Shown here in pieces: positions 9,904-20,382 of a stretch of 64,000 nucleotides of DNA (within the stretch, counting starts at the first letter, position 1; every line of letters begins with the position of its first letter). The notes beneath the pieces are model-generated. The model was not told the DNA's origin. It did not search any database and worked only from the letters and a program-made list of their open reading frames with translations. Origin of the DNA: Selaginella moellendorffii (taxonomy: Eukaryota; Streptophyta; Lycopodiopsida; Selaginellales; Selaginellaceae); the NCBI RefSeq assembly GCF_000143415.4, contig NW_003314368.1, forward strand, positions 82,792-146,791. Reading direction: 5' to 3'. The position numbers and the translations under genes are program-made.

Positions 9904-12512
9904 TCACGAGGACAGCTTTCTCGGATAGCAATCATCAAAGAAGGAGCCCTTATCGACGAGCTGTGCGAGCGCGCTTCTCATCTTCTCCAGCGAGATTGGC
10001 TTGAAGATGACACCGTCCATGCCGATGCTGGAGCACCGCTCGCTCGTTTGCCGGTCGTGAGCCGCGGTGAGCGCTACCACCAGCGGCCTCTCGTGCCGCT
10101 TAAACATGTCCTGGATCTTCACAGCCACCTCGAATCCGTCCGACTCCGCCATATATACATCTACCAGAACTAATCTAAAGCTTCTACCTGGTTGCGCCAG
10201 CAGCTGGAGGCACTCGCGAGGAGATCCCACCGCAAAAGCATCGCACCCCAGTCGTAGCAAAAGACCCCTCGTCACCATCCTGTTTGCTCTGTAGCGACGA
10301 AAAGGAAAAAACGAGAGTTTTAGAGTTTCTTCTTCTTGCTTTCGATCGATCGAAAGAGCAAATCTCTTTCGACCGATCGGAAGAAAAGAAAGCGCAAACT
10401 TGACGTACCCGTTGGCATCCATCACCAGGACCCTGAGACCGGTGACGCTTGTTCTTGGAGACGAGGATGGTGGTACTTGTTGGAGAGCGTACGAGACCTG
10501 ATCCACTGCGTCTGGGATCGCAAGCCTGACAACGTAGGAAACTGTACAGCCGCGATTTAATCCCTCGCTTTCGAACCATATGTTCCCGTCCATCAAGCTC
10601 ACGAGGCTGAAGAACAACGATCCTCGTCTTAGATGAAGATCTAGCAATACAAAAGGAGGATGAATCTAGTACCGTTTGGAGATGGCAAGGCCGAGTCCTG
10701 TGCCAACTTGCTTTCTCGATGACACTGCCGGCGCTTGGATAAACTTGTTAAAGAGTTTGGGAATGTCTTGTGGATTGACTCCAATGCCTGTGTCTTGGAC
10801 CTGGAAAACGGAGCAAGCAAAAGTTAGATTATGGAAGGAGAGAAAAAACAAAGCGAAAGCTACCTGTACTCTTATGTAGCAGTGTTTTTCACTCGGGACA
10901 ACGTAATCGGAAGCCTGGAAGGACTCAGGTTTTTCCAAACGTACTGTGATGGAGACGCTCCCCTCCTTTGTGAACTTGACAGCATTGCCAACAATGTTTA
11001 AGGCGATTTGCACGAACCTCTTGTCGTCCCCGCAAACAAACTCCGGAAGCTCTGATCCCAGGCAGAGCGAGATTGCCAGCTTTCGCAGCGAAGCCACAGG
11101 CTTCACCAAGTTTAGTACCTGCAACAACTTCAAAGTCTTAGATCGAGACTTCCTTAAAAGGATCTTTGTACACACCTCTCGAAAAGTCGCAGGCAAGTTG
11201 AAGGTACGTTTCTCCAGCTCCAAGCTGCCGTCCTCGAGCCTTGAAACGTCCAGGACATCATTGATGAGCGTTGCCAGTAAGTTGCTGCTGTTGAGAATGG
11301 TGTCCACCATCGCTCGCTGCTCCTGGCTCAAGCTCGTATCTTGCAGATGCGACGACGCAGCAATGATCGTCGACATGGGAGTCCGCATTTCCCGATCCAT
11401 GACTGCCAAAAAGTCGTTCCTCGATCGCAAAGCCATCTCGGCCTCCCGCTTGGACGCGTCCAGCTTCACATTCTGAGCGATGAGAGTGTCCCTCTGCCTG
11501 ATCGATTCCTCGAGTATAGCCGCGTGAGAGAGAGCCACGGCCACCTAGAAGAACCATTGTGAGAAACAAAGCAAAAAATCGGTTTTTCTTCTCGTACCTG
11601 GCCAGCCACAGCTTCGACGAGCTCGAGCTCGTGTAAGTGCCAAGTCCGAGCACTGTCCGAGGGAAGCATGAGCACCAAAAGCGCGTAGGGAACGTCGCCA
11701 CCTTCCGGCCAGTAGCTGATGTTAAAGTTTTCGACGTGTAGAAGCGGTACTCTGACGGCCACTACCTCTCCCGGGAGATACTTCCCAGCTCTCGGTCTGA
11801 TAGCAGCCACCGGACTCGTCGCTGGGATGTTCCTCGCTCGGTGCGTGCAAAAGACCGGCTGGATCGAGGGGTGATGCACAGGAACCGTAACTCGTCCGGG
11901 ATTTGTACTGCCGAGCGTCCGGCAGAGATGAAGTTCTAGGCCATCCCTTGATGGCATCCAAAGAGCGCATTCTTCCAAGGCTAGAGCTTTCCCGAGCTCC
12001 ACCAGAGTGGTGTTTAAGATGGTGTCTCGGACGAGCGTGAAACGGATCTCGTGAGTGAGCATCCGGACGTGCTGGACTGCCTCGGCCTGTGTCCGGATCA
12101 GTCCCATCTCTCGGTCGAGCTCGTCGGCCTTGTTCTTGAGAAAGAGCTCCCTGGTCTTGACGCTGAGGAGATCCGGGATGATGGTCACGAGTGTCACTGC
12201 CGTGGCACACGAAACGATGGCCGTGAGGATCTTGGACATGATCATGATGAAAGCCACGGTTCGCGAGTGAGAGGTCATAGTGAGCATGTTGATAGCGTGA
12301 GTGGAGCCGCAGAGAACGATGAAGGCCCCGAACTGGACGAGCACCCACTTGTATGGAAAGACTGCCGATTTCTTGACGAAGTAGATGAGCTCGCAGGGAA
12401 TGGAGAAGTAGGCCAAGGCGATGAAGAAGTCCGACACATACTGCGACTTTGTGTAGATGTCCTCCGGCAGCCACGGCCAGAGCGAGTCCATACAATTGCA
12501 ATCCATATCCAT
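9904..12512 (-). CDS. ETR1: ETR1-type ethylene receptor lacking the phospho-accepting His
   Basis: Subfamily 1-like ethylene receptor of the ER membrane. The start is set by [14 protein letters not shown], which places the dimerising Cys pair as in ETR1. Three membrane helices follow, with the copper-binding Cys in [12 protein letters not shown] and a conserved [20 protein letters not shown] stretch. The GAF domain, a coiled region (HAAILEESI), a kinase domain with N box (NIVGNAVKF), G1 (DTGIGVN) and G2 ([10 protein letters not shown]), and a C-terminal receiver with Asp in LVDVYMAE and Lys in FKPIS follow in order. In the H box the usual NHEMRTPM is DREMRTPM: the His codon is CGG (Arg) at 11392-11394. 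Ethylene binding looks intact and His autophosphorylation looks impossible. At least five short introns. The stop is at 9904, after PRKLSS. Confidence 0.93.
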
Positions 12513-13161
12513 GATCCAGGAGCTGAGGTGAGTGTTGTCGATGCTCAAGGCGTGATTTTTCCACCAGAAAAACGCGATTTTGCTCACACCATGGAGAAGA
12601 TCCTGCACACCACCGAGAGGACCATCTCCGTGAGAAGAGTTTTCTCAAGGGGCTTCTAGCTGGAATGGCTTGTAGACTAGTAAGTGATCCTGAATCTAGC
12701 AAGTCTAGGCGCAAAACCGAAGCTTACCCGGATGTGTGGGATGCTATCGGGACAGCCTGAGCTTCCACCTGAGCTTGGGCCAATTCCAGCAGCTCTTGCC
12801 CGCCTTGGGAGTCCCGAGCATCAACTTCTCCATCGAATCCAGCGGCACCAGAGAGAACAGCTTCACTGCCGCTGGCCCCAAAACGCTTCCTTCCCCGGAC
12901 AAGCGGAGGCTCTGAAACGCTCCCGGAGGAAAGAGTAAGAAACCCGCCCCCTCCCTTGTTCCTGCTCTCGTCGCGGGCCAGCAGCAGCAGCAGCAGCAAT
13001 GGTAGCAGCAGCGCCAACAGATTGAGCAAACTTCCCTTGAGATCCGAGCAGAAAAATGGCTCTTTTCTGAGCCGCAGTGCGTTGTAGGCGTCGTAGCAGT
13101 GCTGCTGTGTGAGCAGTCGAATGCTGGAGAAGATGACCACTGTGTGGATGCATATAGTCAT
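12513..13161 (-). promoter_or_regulatory. Probable 5' leader of the ethylene receptor with intron and long uORF
   Basis: Minus-strand CCGG|GTAAGC near 12727 and an acceptor CATTCCAG near 12659 suggest a leader intron, as seen in other ETR genes. A 145-codon upstream frame (13161-12724) includes a Leu-run hydrophobic stretch and ends exactly at the donor; after splicing it would still stop at once (GGC TAG). I see no conserved domain in it. Confidence 0.35.
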
Positions 13162-15640
13162 GGAATGAATACTACTAGTTGCCTTCTCCTGTTCATCCCC
13201 CCTGGATCAGCGTCAAAGCAAAACCCTGCTGCTTATTGTTTTTGCGAGAGTGCGTGTAAACGCTTTTTCCAACCATTTTTTTCCGGCCCTGTAGGTAGAT
13301 TAAATAAACACAAGCCATCAGCAAAGCGATCAGGCAAATGACTGTAGGTAGAAAAACGATCATCGTAAATCTTAACTCAAGGAGAAAAACTTATCCTACC
13401 TCCTGCCACTTGCAAGTTTGCTTTCGCTTCCATTCCGCGTCGCCGGTTCGTAGCAAATTGCAACTCCAACTCTCGAGATGCCTGTGAAATCAACATTCCA
13501 AGTTGCGTAAAACAATGCTAAACCTGACAAAACAGGAATCCTAGATCGACAGTAAGAACCATAGCAAGAACAGAAACAAAGAAAAAAAAAAGGATGACAA
13601 GAACAACTTACTTAATTCACTCACGCAAGCAACCAAGCAATCAGTCGATCGAGAGTGCGAAAAAGAGAGGAACAGACCAAGGGATCAAATTGCTACGGTC
13701 TTGGTTGCAACGAGGAGGTGCCGCAATCACTCGAAGGCGCGTGTCCCCAAGCATGCCTTTTCTATTCTTTTCTCTTTTCCTCTCGCGTTGCTCTACACAA
13801 GCAACTTTGTCCGTTGGCCTATTGTCAACCAGTTTGTCAGCCACCTTGTATGCAAGATATATTCCACGATGAGAAGCACAGACATAAAAAAAGAGCAATA
13901 AAAAGCTTACCCCGCACCGGTTTCCTGACGAGATTCAAGGCACTGTGATTCATTTCGGTGAACTAGAAAACGATTTAGATGAAATCAATGACGACGGACC
14001 AGCTAGCAGGACCGATTCGATTACTAAACAATGGAAACAATGAATCCAGAGGAGCTTAAGTTACGAGTTTTCTGGGTATCGGGATTATCTCTCACATGGC
14101 AAGCAGGTTGGTACAACGAAAACAGTGCCTGCAACGAGAACGAAACAAAAGGGAAAAAAAATGTTAACTTTGATCCATCAGTCTCGAAGAAGGCCAAGAG
14201 AGAGAGAGGGAGAGAGAGAGAAATTGATCTAAGCGTGGCTTACCAGTACGTGGTACGAAGTGCGAATCGAGATGATCTCATTCCACTTCCTGTAGCTTTT
14301 GGCATGGTATAAAGAATTGGGAATCTTTGCGCTTTGGAAATGGCCAAAACAAAGATCTGATTTGTGCAAGGCATTCAAATCGACCGTGTGAGTGATGGAT
14401 GGATCAAGAAACGATTAAAGAATGCAGCACACAAACCTTGTTCCTTGATGCGCAGCATAAAAAACTGGAAACCAGCGCATCCCCTTTGGCCGCGTATCGC
14501 AATTCCTGTTCAGTCATTGCGACTGCCAAAAGCCCTATCCTAAGAACCCTAAAATTTAAATTTCTGGGGTCCTCATTTTATGTCTTGGATTGGCGGGGAG
14601 GTTACTCTCCTGCTGGAAATCACTGTGTGATCCTCTCGATCCTGCGGCGCCAGTTTTTTCTTCCTTTTTTTTCCAGCGAGTTCGTGGAAGCCATCGAAAA
14701 ATCTTCCAAGGATTACTGTTTGAGAATGCTCGCCTTTTGGTTTATTGCAGCGATCCTATTCGCTAACGCTGCGATCAAACTTCTATCCAGATGATGAAAA
14801 GCGTCCTTGATGCTCGCACTTTGGGCGAGAGTTTTTGTGGATCGCAAGCATGAGGTCAGTGAAAGGGTTTCTTTCTTCCTTGTTCTAATCTTGTCTTTCT
14901 TTTTTTTCGTTTTGGTCACGCTCGAGAATGAATGATCCAACAGGGGGAATTTTCTAGAGAGGATCTTTCAGTAGAACAGCGCTGCAAGCATGACGAAGTC
15001 GAGCTGGTCCAGCGGAAAAGGAGCGTACACTGTTTTGGTAAATTTTCTCACTGTTAGATCTTGTGCTACTGCTGATCAAACGTCGCAAAGTTTCCACAGA
15101 AAATCTGTCAAATCTGGACGACGTAGAGAGGCGGTATGAGAAGAAAAATGGGAGCGTATCACGAGACGCTACATGTATGGTGATTTACTCTCGCGTCTGC
15201 TGCTCTGACTCGTCTTTGTTTTTTTTTTTTTTTCTTTCTTGTCCTTGCTTTGCTCATGTTCTATTCCTATGCAGGACAGGACAATCTATGTTCTTGCCTT
15301 TCAACTGTCGAATGCTCTGCTTGTGATCTTTGTTTTCTTGTGATGTTGGGTTTCCATTTCTGACTTTTGAAAGCACACCAGGCTGGGATGAACGATGCCA
15401 GGAGAGAAGTTGTGGAAGTTTCGACAAAGAAATCATGGCTCGCAAAGGTACGTGGATCGAAGTTTTGCAGTAGGACAATTGGAGTTTTGGAAGGTTGATC
15501 AAAAAAGATATGCTACTTTGAGAGGATCGAGTTTATGTGTCACCCGCATTTGCATCATAATAGTCTATTCGTTCCTTTTTTGTCAGCGAAAGGACTATCC
15601 ATCCAAATAAGCGGCTGGCCATGCGAGATCGACGCTATTC
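13162..15640. other. About 2.5 kb with no convincing gene
   Basis: Frames up to 131 codons (14399-14794, plus strand) show no recognisable motif. Donor-like GTAAGC sites on the minus strand near 13900 and 14245 could belong to a distal leader of the receptor gene. Simple repeats occur: GA-rich at about 14194-14222 and a poly-T run at about 15218-15235. Confidence 0.4.
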
Positions 15641-16652
15641 CTTACAGGACAAGAGGTTACGGTTGATCAAGTCATGGAAGAAACAGTAACTCTAGCAAGG
15701 CGTTGGCGGGCAAGGGGATGTTGTCATGCTACTGGCAAACTATCCGCTCGCAGTGACGGTCATTGCCAGGATTGGAGCTGTAGCTGCAACTCCCAGTGAT
15801 CTGCTAAAGACGTCGAGTTTCCAAGCCAGGCTTCCAAACGCGAATATGACTAGCCTCCTGGAAACTATAGTTGGGGACGAGGATGGATCGTTTTTTCTAA
15901 CAGAAAATCCCGGAAAGCCAGTGAAAGTACGAGCTGTCCAAGCTGCACAGAGAATCCAGCAGCTATCCTATACTGAGAATTATATGGCAGTGCTCTTCCC
16001 GGCCATACAACGTTGCTCTCTGCATCTTCTCCGGGCTGGTAGCAGTGACTTTGAAGCAGCTCTACCTTGGGAACCGGCTCGGTTGTGAGCTGCGTACAAT
16101 GCTAGCGGCGGGCGAAAGCTCCACCGAATCTCGCACTTTGCAAAGTTCTTGCGAAAGGTAGCCCACATTTTCTAAAACCTCCGGTGTTCTAACGCTCTCT
16201 CTTTTATCTTCTCAAAACCACTACGTACGAAGCTACATCGTTTTGAGTTACTTCCGTTCAAATGCTTCTTTCTTTCAGGTGTGGCTTTCTTCTGCCGGAC
16301 TGAGTAAAATGTTTTTTTGTCAGCTGAGCTCTCACCTTGACCGCAAGTGGTAACACAGCTTCAGTTGGAACTCTGTTCTCCATTGTGGAAGCCAAAGTTC
16401 CCGACGTGCCTTGGAGGACGGCACACTGTTGGGAGGAGTACTCTTCAACAACAATGCACAAGGAACCTTTTATTTTCTAAAGTACGGTGTTTATCCAGGC
16501 CACGCCTTTACAGGCCAATCGGGGTGATCTTGTTTTACTTTGACGGAAACTTGTTTGTGGTGAACAGGCTCAAAGAGCTCATCTCCCTTCAGGCCTCCAA
16601 GATACTTTTTCGTAGGACGACGATTCCAAAGACGCCGCCAGGGATTTTTTTG
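15641..16652 (+). pseudogene. Degenerate 4CL-like fragment
   Basis: A decayed copy of the ligase at 4126-6203, opposite strand. Recognisable pieces: YPLAVTVIARIGAVAATPS (about 15745-15800), ETIVGDEDGSFFLTENPGK (about 15860-15920), the region around the first intron (16130-16250), the segment matching parent NVEAKVLDV (about 16380), VVNRLKELI (about 16560) and IPKTPPG (about 16630). The AMP-binding P-loop is deleted. Intron sequence is retained (AAAGGTAGCCCACATTTTCTAA matches the parent intron), so this is a DNA-level copy and not a retrocopy. Frameshifts and deletions make it non-functional. Confidence 0.85.
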
Positions 16653-17040
16653 CATCATCCATCCGACCGGATTTTTGCACGCACCAAGCGAGGAACATCC
16701 CAGCGAATGAGAGCTGGCCAAGTATCTCTCCGAGGCCGGAAGTTGACGACGTCTCTTTGGACAGTTCTCGGGCTTGGCACTTACACGAGCTCGAGGCATT
16801 GGAAGAAGAAGATTTCTTGTTTCATCCAATGGTTTTTCTTCTCGCATCATAAGGTGGCTGGCTCTCTTGCACGCGCCTATACTCGAGGAATCGGAGGAAC
16901 TAGTTCATGATCGGAGATGCGACTATCATTGTTGCATCAGTTGCCAAGATCCGTACGCAACAAGCGGTATTCTCAACAGCAGCAATTTACTGGGAACGCT
17001 CATCAATGATGCATCCTTCAACTCGCCTGCAACGCAAGGG
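16653..17040 (+). pseudogene. Degenerate ethylene-receptor fragment fused to the 4CL fragment
   Basis: It begins directly after the 4CL-like end and corresponds to the receptor from [15 protein letters not shown] of the GAF domain, through GLGTYTS-frame sequence, the retained intron near 16810-16855, AILEES, the H box (codon CGG at 16912-16914) and LNSSNLL-LINDV (about 16970-17010). Large internal deletions. The intron between the GAF and H-box exons is kept, showing DNA-mediated origin. It carries the same Arg codon as the functional receptor. Confidence 0.85.
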
Positions 17041-17044
17041 GTGG

Positions 17045-17700
17045 TGGAGGAATCTCGGACTTGATGCCCGAGCTTGTATCGAGGAATCGTTGGCAGGCTT
17101 CCATTCTCGGGTGTCCTCAGCTCCAGATGCGTGTGCCGGGCGTGGAAAACGAGCCCAGCTTCCGGACCTCCTACATGGACAGCACTAGGTTCTTCCCTCA
17201 TAAGGATTGTATCCAGGACGGCAAGGTGATGCACTGGGATCCTTGCAGTGACACAGTGTGCCGTCTCCCAAGACTTGCTCCACAAAGTTCAGAAATCTCT
17301 ACGTCGGGAATCCCATTGCCAACAGGTGGGAAGAGATCCCCTGGGGATATGTCGAGGGTGTTCCTCTTGGCCATTGCAGAGCAGGAGTTCAGGGTTGTGG
17401 TAGATCGTCCACACGTTCACTCGCGAGAGGCAGAATGGTGTCAAACCATGGTGTCTCTTCTCTGTCAACCGCACCCAGTGCTCATACAAAACAAACTGGT
17501 ATGGACTCAGCGTTTAGCAGGTTTGTTCAGTTTGATGTGGCAACCAACACGATCACGTACAAGAATCTCGGGATCACGCTATACAATAAGCTTGGGCTGT
17601 CGTGTACGGTAAGTCTGGCTAGCTGGAGGGGAAAGCTCTACATAGTGTGGCTAAGGCAGGTGTTTGGTCAGAATGAAAGAGGTTTGTGCTGAGTCGAGTG
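17045..17700 (+). pseudogene. F-box gene pseudocopy (unit A)
   Basis: A broken paralog of the F-box gene at 19226-20170. It starts with GGACTTGATGCCCGAGCTTGT (parent SGLMPELV), then pieces equal to the parent's SRCVCRAWK, YVGNPFFNRWEEVP, VFLL, QFDVASNTIT and CLASWRGKLY. The frame changes many times between pieces. It is joined on its left to the ethylene-receptor fragment with almost no spacer. Confidence 0.85.
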
Positions 17701-17704
17701 ATGA

Positions 17705-19195
17705 GTGTAGAGTATTTGAAAGGATTACATCCCAAGTTTGGTGGTCAAGCTGATAACTACTTGAATTTTTATTATTATTATGGATGTAATACTCCTGATA
17801 AGCAGTTTGCGGACGTTCTGGAAAGTTGGGATGAGTTGGATGTTGTTGTGCTTCTGGCCAGTGCCTTCTCATTCCTCAAAGGACTGCAAAAGATGGATCC
17901 AATCCCAGATGGAAGATGAGGAGATTGTCCCAGAAATAATAGAATACAGGCACACCAAGTCCGTGTCAATGGACCTTCTCATCACAACAAAGATTATGTA
18001 ATTTACTATTTGGATCGTGCAAAGGTGTAAGGTGTATAAAGAGCTTCTAGGAGCTGCTAAAAGAAAGTGACAAGGTCCTGCTACTTTGCGTGGACGAGGC
18101 TGCTGAACTAAGTTCTCTAACTTTTGCGCATGCTCAAGTATGTGTCTACAGCAATGTGCTTTTTCAGCATTGTTATTGGGACAGACAAAAGAGTGGCAGA
18201 ATTTATGGCCAAAGCTCGCGAGCAAGGCTGTTAAGCAGCATGAACAAGCTGTGGGAAGAGCGACGTGCATGCAGGCAGTGAAACGAGCCCGAAACGAGTG
18301 CTGCAACACGGACGGCCTCTCTGGGATGCCTATATGACTCGTGTTGAGACGGAGAACAAGGTCATGGCCACGGCTAATCTAAGAAGCTCATTGAAAAGGA
18401 TGTCACTTTTCCAAGGTGGGTTGCTGTAGAAGTTGCGGTTGCCGTATTTGCATGCCTCATTGGGGGCGCTGCCACAGCAACTAACTGCTGGCATGTGAGG
18501 ACCATTATCAAGATTTCTAAGAACAGAAGACGGGTGTACACTGCTAGTGCTGTAAAGCCTGCTCTTGCTGTTGCAGGTGCTGATTTGCTTCACTACAACG
18601 AGGATATATCCAAGCTGATAGAGGTTTGTGTGGATGGGCTGGTGCTGGAAGGTGTTCGTGGAGAGATGGCAGACTTGTCATGCTCTTGGAGTGCACAAAG
18701 TCACAGCAGTACATCAAACCTGTCAGTATCTGGAAACTTTGTTTGGTAAAGTGGCCATGGAGGAGCTGATGCAGTGCTGCGGTGATTTTTTAGGCAGCAT
18801 TGTCTTCTTTAATTGTTTCATTCCCCCTTTAAACAAACTATATAGTAAGTATTACAAAAGGTAGGAGAAACGAGAGCATTCTGGACCTGATCATTCCAAT
18901 TAAAACCTCTGAACAGTCTGGTCTTTGAGTTTGAGCAGGAGCCCAATAAAATCCGTCGGACTGGGTATAACTCAACCATTTTCTGGTTTTTTTTTTCCTT
19001 TTTTTCCCTTTTTTAAATTTGCAGTAAGTGGCCATTCCACCAAGGAAAGTAAGTTGGACGAGGAAAGACTGGATCAACAACTTAGCATGCCTTTTCAAGC
19101 TGGAGCAACTGAGTGGTACAACTTTACCAAAGATCAGAAGGTGACGGATTTGCTATATTCAAAGATGCAATCTTTGACCTTAACCAATAAATAAA
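17705..19195 (+). pseudogene. P-loop NTPase-family pseudocopy (unit A)
   Basis: Paralogous to 20383-22280. Shared pieces: VLESWDELDVVVLLASA (about 17815), EEIVPEIIEYRHTK (about 17920), LLLCVDEAAELSSL (Walker B-like, about 18080), CRGPL-type and GLSGM sequence near 18320, LIEVCVDGLVLEGV (about 18615), LETLFGKVAMEELMQCCGDF (about 18735). The 5' part with Walker A is missing, probably deleted between about 17790 and 17815. Many frameshifts. The tail (to about 19190) matches the unit B tail (TKDPKV-like). Confidence 0.7.
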
Positions 19196-19225
19196 TTCTT
19201 TCATAAGGTTCTTTGCTAGGGTACA

Positions 19226-20170
19226 ATGTCGGGCTTGATGCCAGAGCTTGTGGGATATATCCTTCGCAGGCTTCCAATTTCGAGTGTCCTCGCCTCCAGA
19301 TGCGTGTGCCGCGCGTGGAAAGCAGCGGTGGATGACCCCAGCTTCCAGAGCTCCTACACAGACAGCGCTAGGTTATTCCCCGAGAATAATTATATTCAGG
19401 ACAGCGGTGGCAAGATGATGTGCTGGGAGCCTCGCAGTGACAACGCTCCCGACTGGCTGTGTGCCGCCTCCCAAGACAACAAGCACCTTGTGCTGGCTCG
19501 CTCCACAAAAGTTAGAAAACTCTACGTTGGGAATCCCTTCTTCAACAGGTGGGAAGAGGTCCCCTACTTGGAAATTTGGGACGTGTCCAGGGTGTTCCTC
19601 TTGGTCACTGCCGGGCAGCAGTTCAAGATTGTGGTGTGGTTCTGGGATGGCACCATCCACACCTTCAGTCGTGGCCAGACGCAATGGTGTCAACACATGG
19701 TGGCTATGTCCCCGCTGAGCCCGGTGCTCATACAAAACAAATTGGCTTGTATAGATGCCCTCTATCGCGAGTTTGTTCAGTTTGATGTGGCAAGCAACAC
19801 GATCACAATCAAGGATCTCAATCCCTTTCCCGCGGAGGTTCAGTCCATCTGCCTTGCTAGCTGGAGGGGAAAGCTTTACATGGTATGGCTGTTTGCCAAA
19901 GGCCCACGTTTCAACACTTCTATGTTTACAATCCAGGAGGTTTGTGCTGAGAGTGGCGATCCCATTGCTGTGGTGAGCACCCATGTGGTACAAGAATTGC
20001 ATCACTTCACCTTTGATGGCCAAGCTGATAACTATTTGAATGTTTGTGGATATAATAAGTATAAGGTTGTTAAATTGTACCCATTTTCATATGATTTCGC
20101 TACAGATAGTTGGGCTGATAAAATCTATAGTCCTCCCTCAGCACCTCTAGATGTGAGGCTTTGTAAATGA
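19226..20170 (+). CDS. F-box protein (unit B)
   Basis: Single-exon, 314-residue protein. Residues 1-40 are an F-box (MPELVGYILRRLPISSVLAS, CVCRAWKAAV), the Skp1-binding module of SCF ubiquitin ligases. The rest resembles plant F-box-associated beta-propeller-like sequence: YVGNPFFNRWEEVPYL, VQFDVASNTITIKDL, ICLASWRGKLYMVW. No internal stops, unlike its tandem copy at 17045. Substrate unknown. The family is large and lineage-expanded in land plants. Confidence 0.8.
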   Translation: MSGLMPELVGYILRRLPISSVLASRCVCRAWKAAVDDPSFQSSYTDSARLFPENNYIQDSGGKMMCWEPRSDNAPDWLCAASQDNKHLVLARSTKVRKLYVGNPFFNRWEEVPYLEIWDVSRVFLLVTAGQQFKIVVWFWDGTIHTFSRGQTQWCQHMVAMSPLSPVLIQNKLACIDALYREFVQFDVASNTITIKDLNPFPAEVQSICLASWRGKLYMVWLFAKGPRFNTSMFTIQEVCAESGDPIAVVSTHVVQELHHFTFDGQADNYLNVCGYNKYKVVKLYPFSYDFATDSWADKIYSPPSAPLDVRLCK

Positions 20171-20382
20171 TCATACAAAAATATATTAACTTCCAAAATC
20201 TATAAATGTATATTAATACACTTTGAAAATTAAACGATCATTTATATGATCATTTAATACTTATAATATAATAAAGTTATAGGAAAAATAAATAAATTTA
20301 TATGTAACAGTTTTATATGATATGAAATATATTAAAGTTGCCTAAACTATAATACAGAGACTAATTTCCAAGTTGCGAGATC

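Noticed and set aside
12051-12659. 202-codon plus-strand frame opposite the ethylene receptor
   Set aside because: Antisense shadow of the conserved transmembrane and GAF exons.
11722-12714. 330-codon minus-strand frame overlapping the receptor in another frame
   Set aside because: Low-complexity Arg/His/Ser-rich out-of-frame reading of the receptor exon; the conserved protein is in the other frame.
14399-14794. 131-codon plus-strand frame
   Set aside because: No domain, no signal, no splice context; it lies in a region with no other coding signs.
15641-17040. Possibility that the mosaic is a processed (reverse-transcribed) pseudogene
   Set aside because: Parent introns are still present in both the 4CL-like and receptor pieces.
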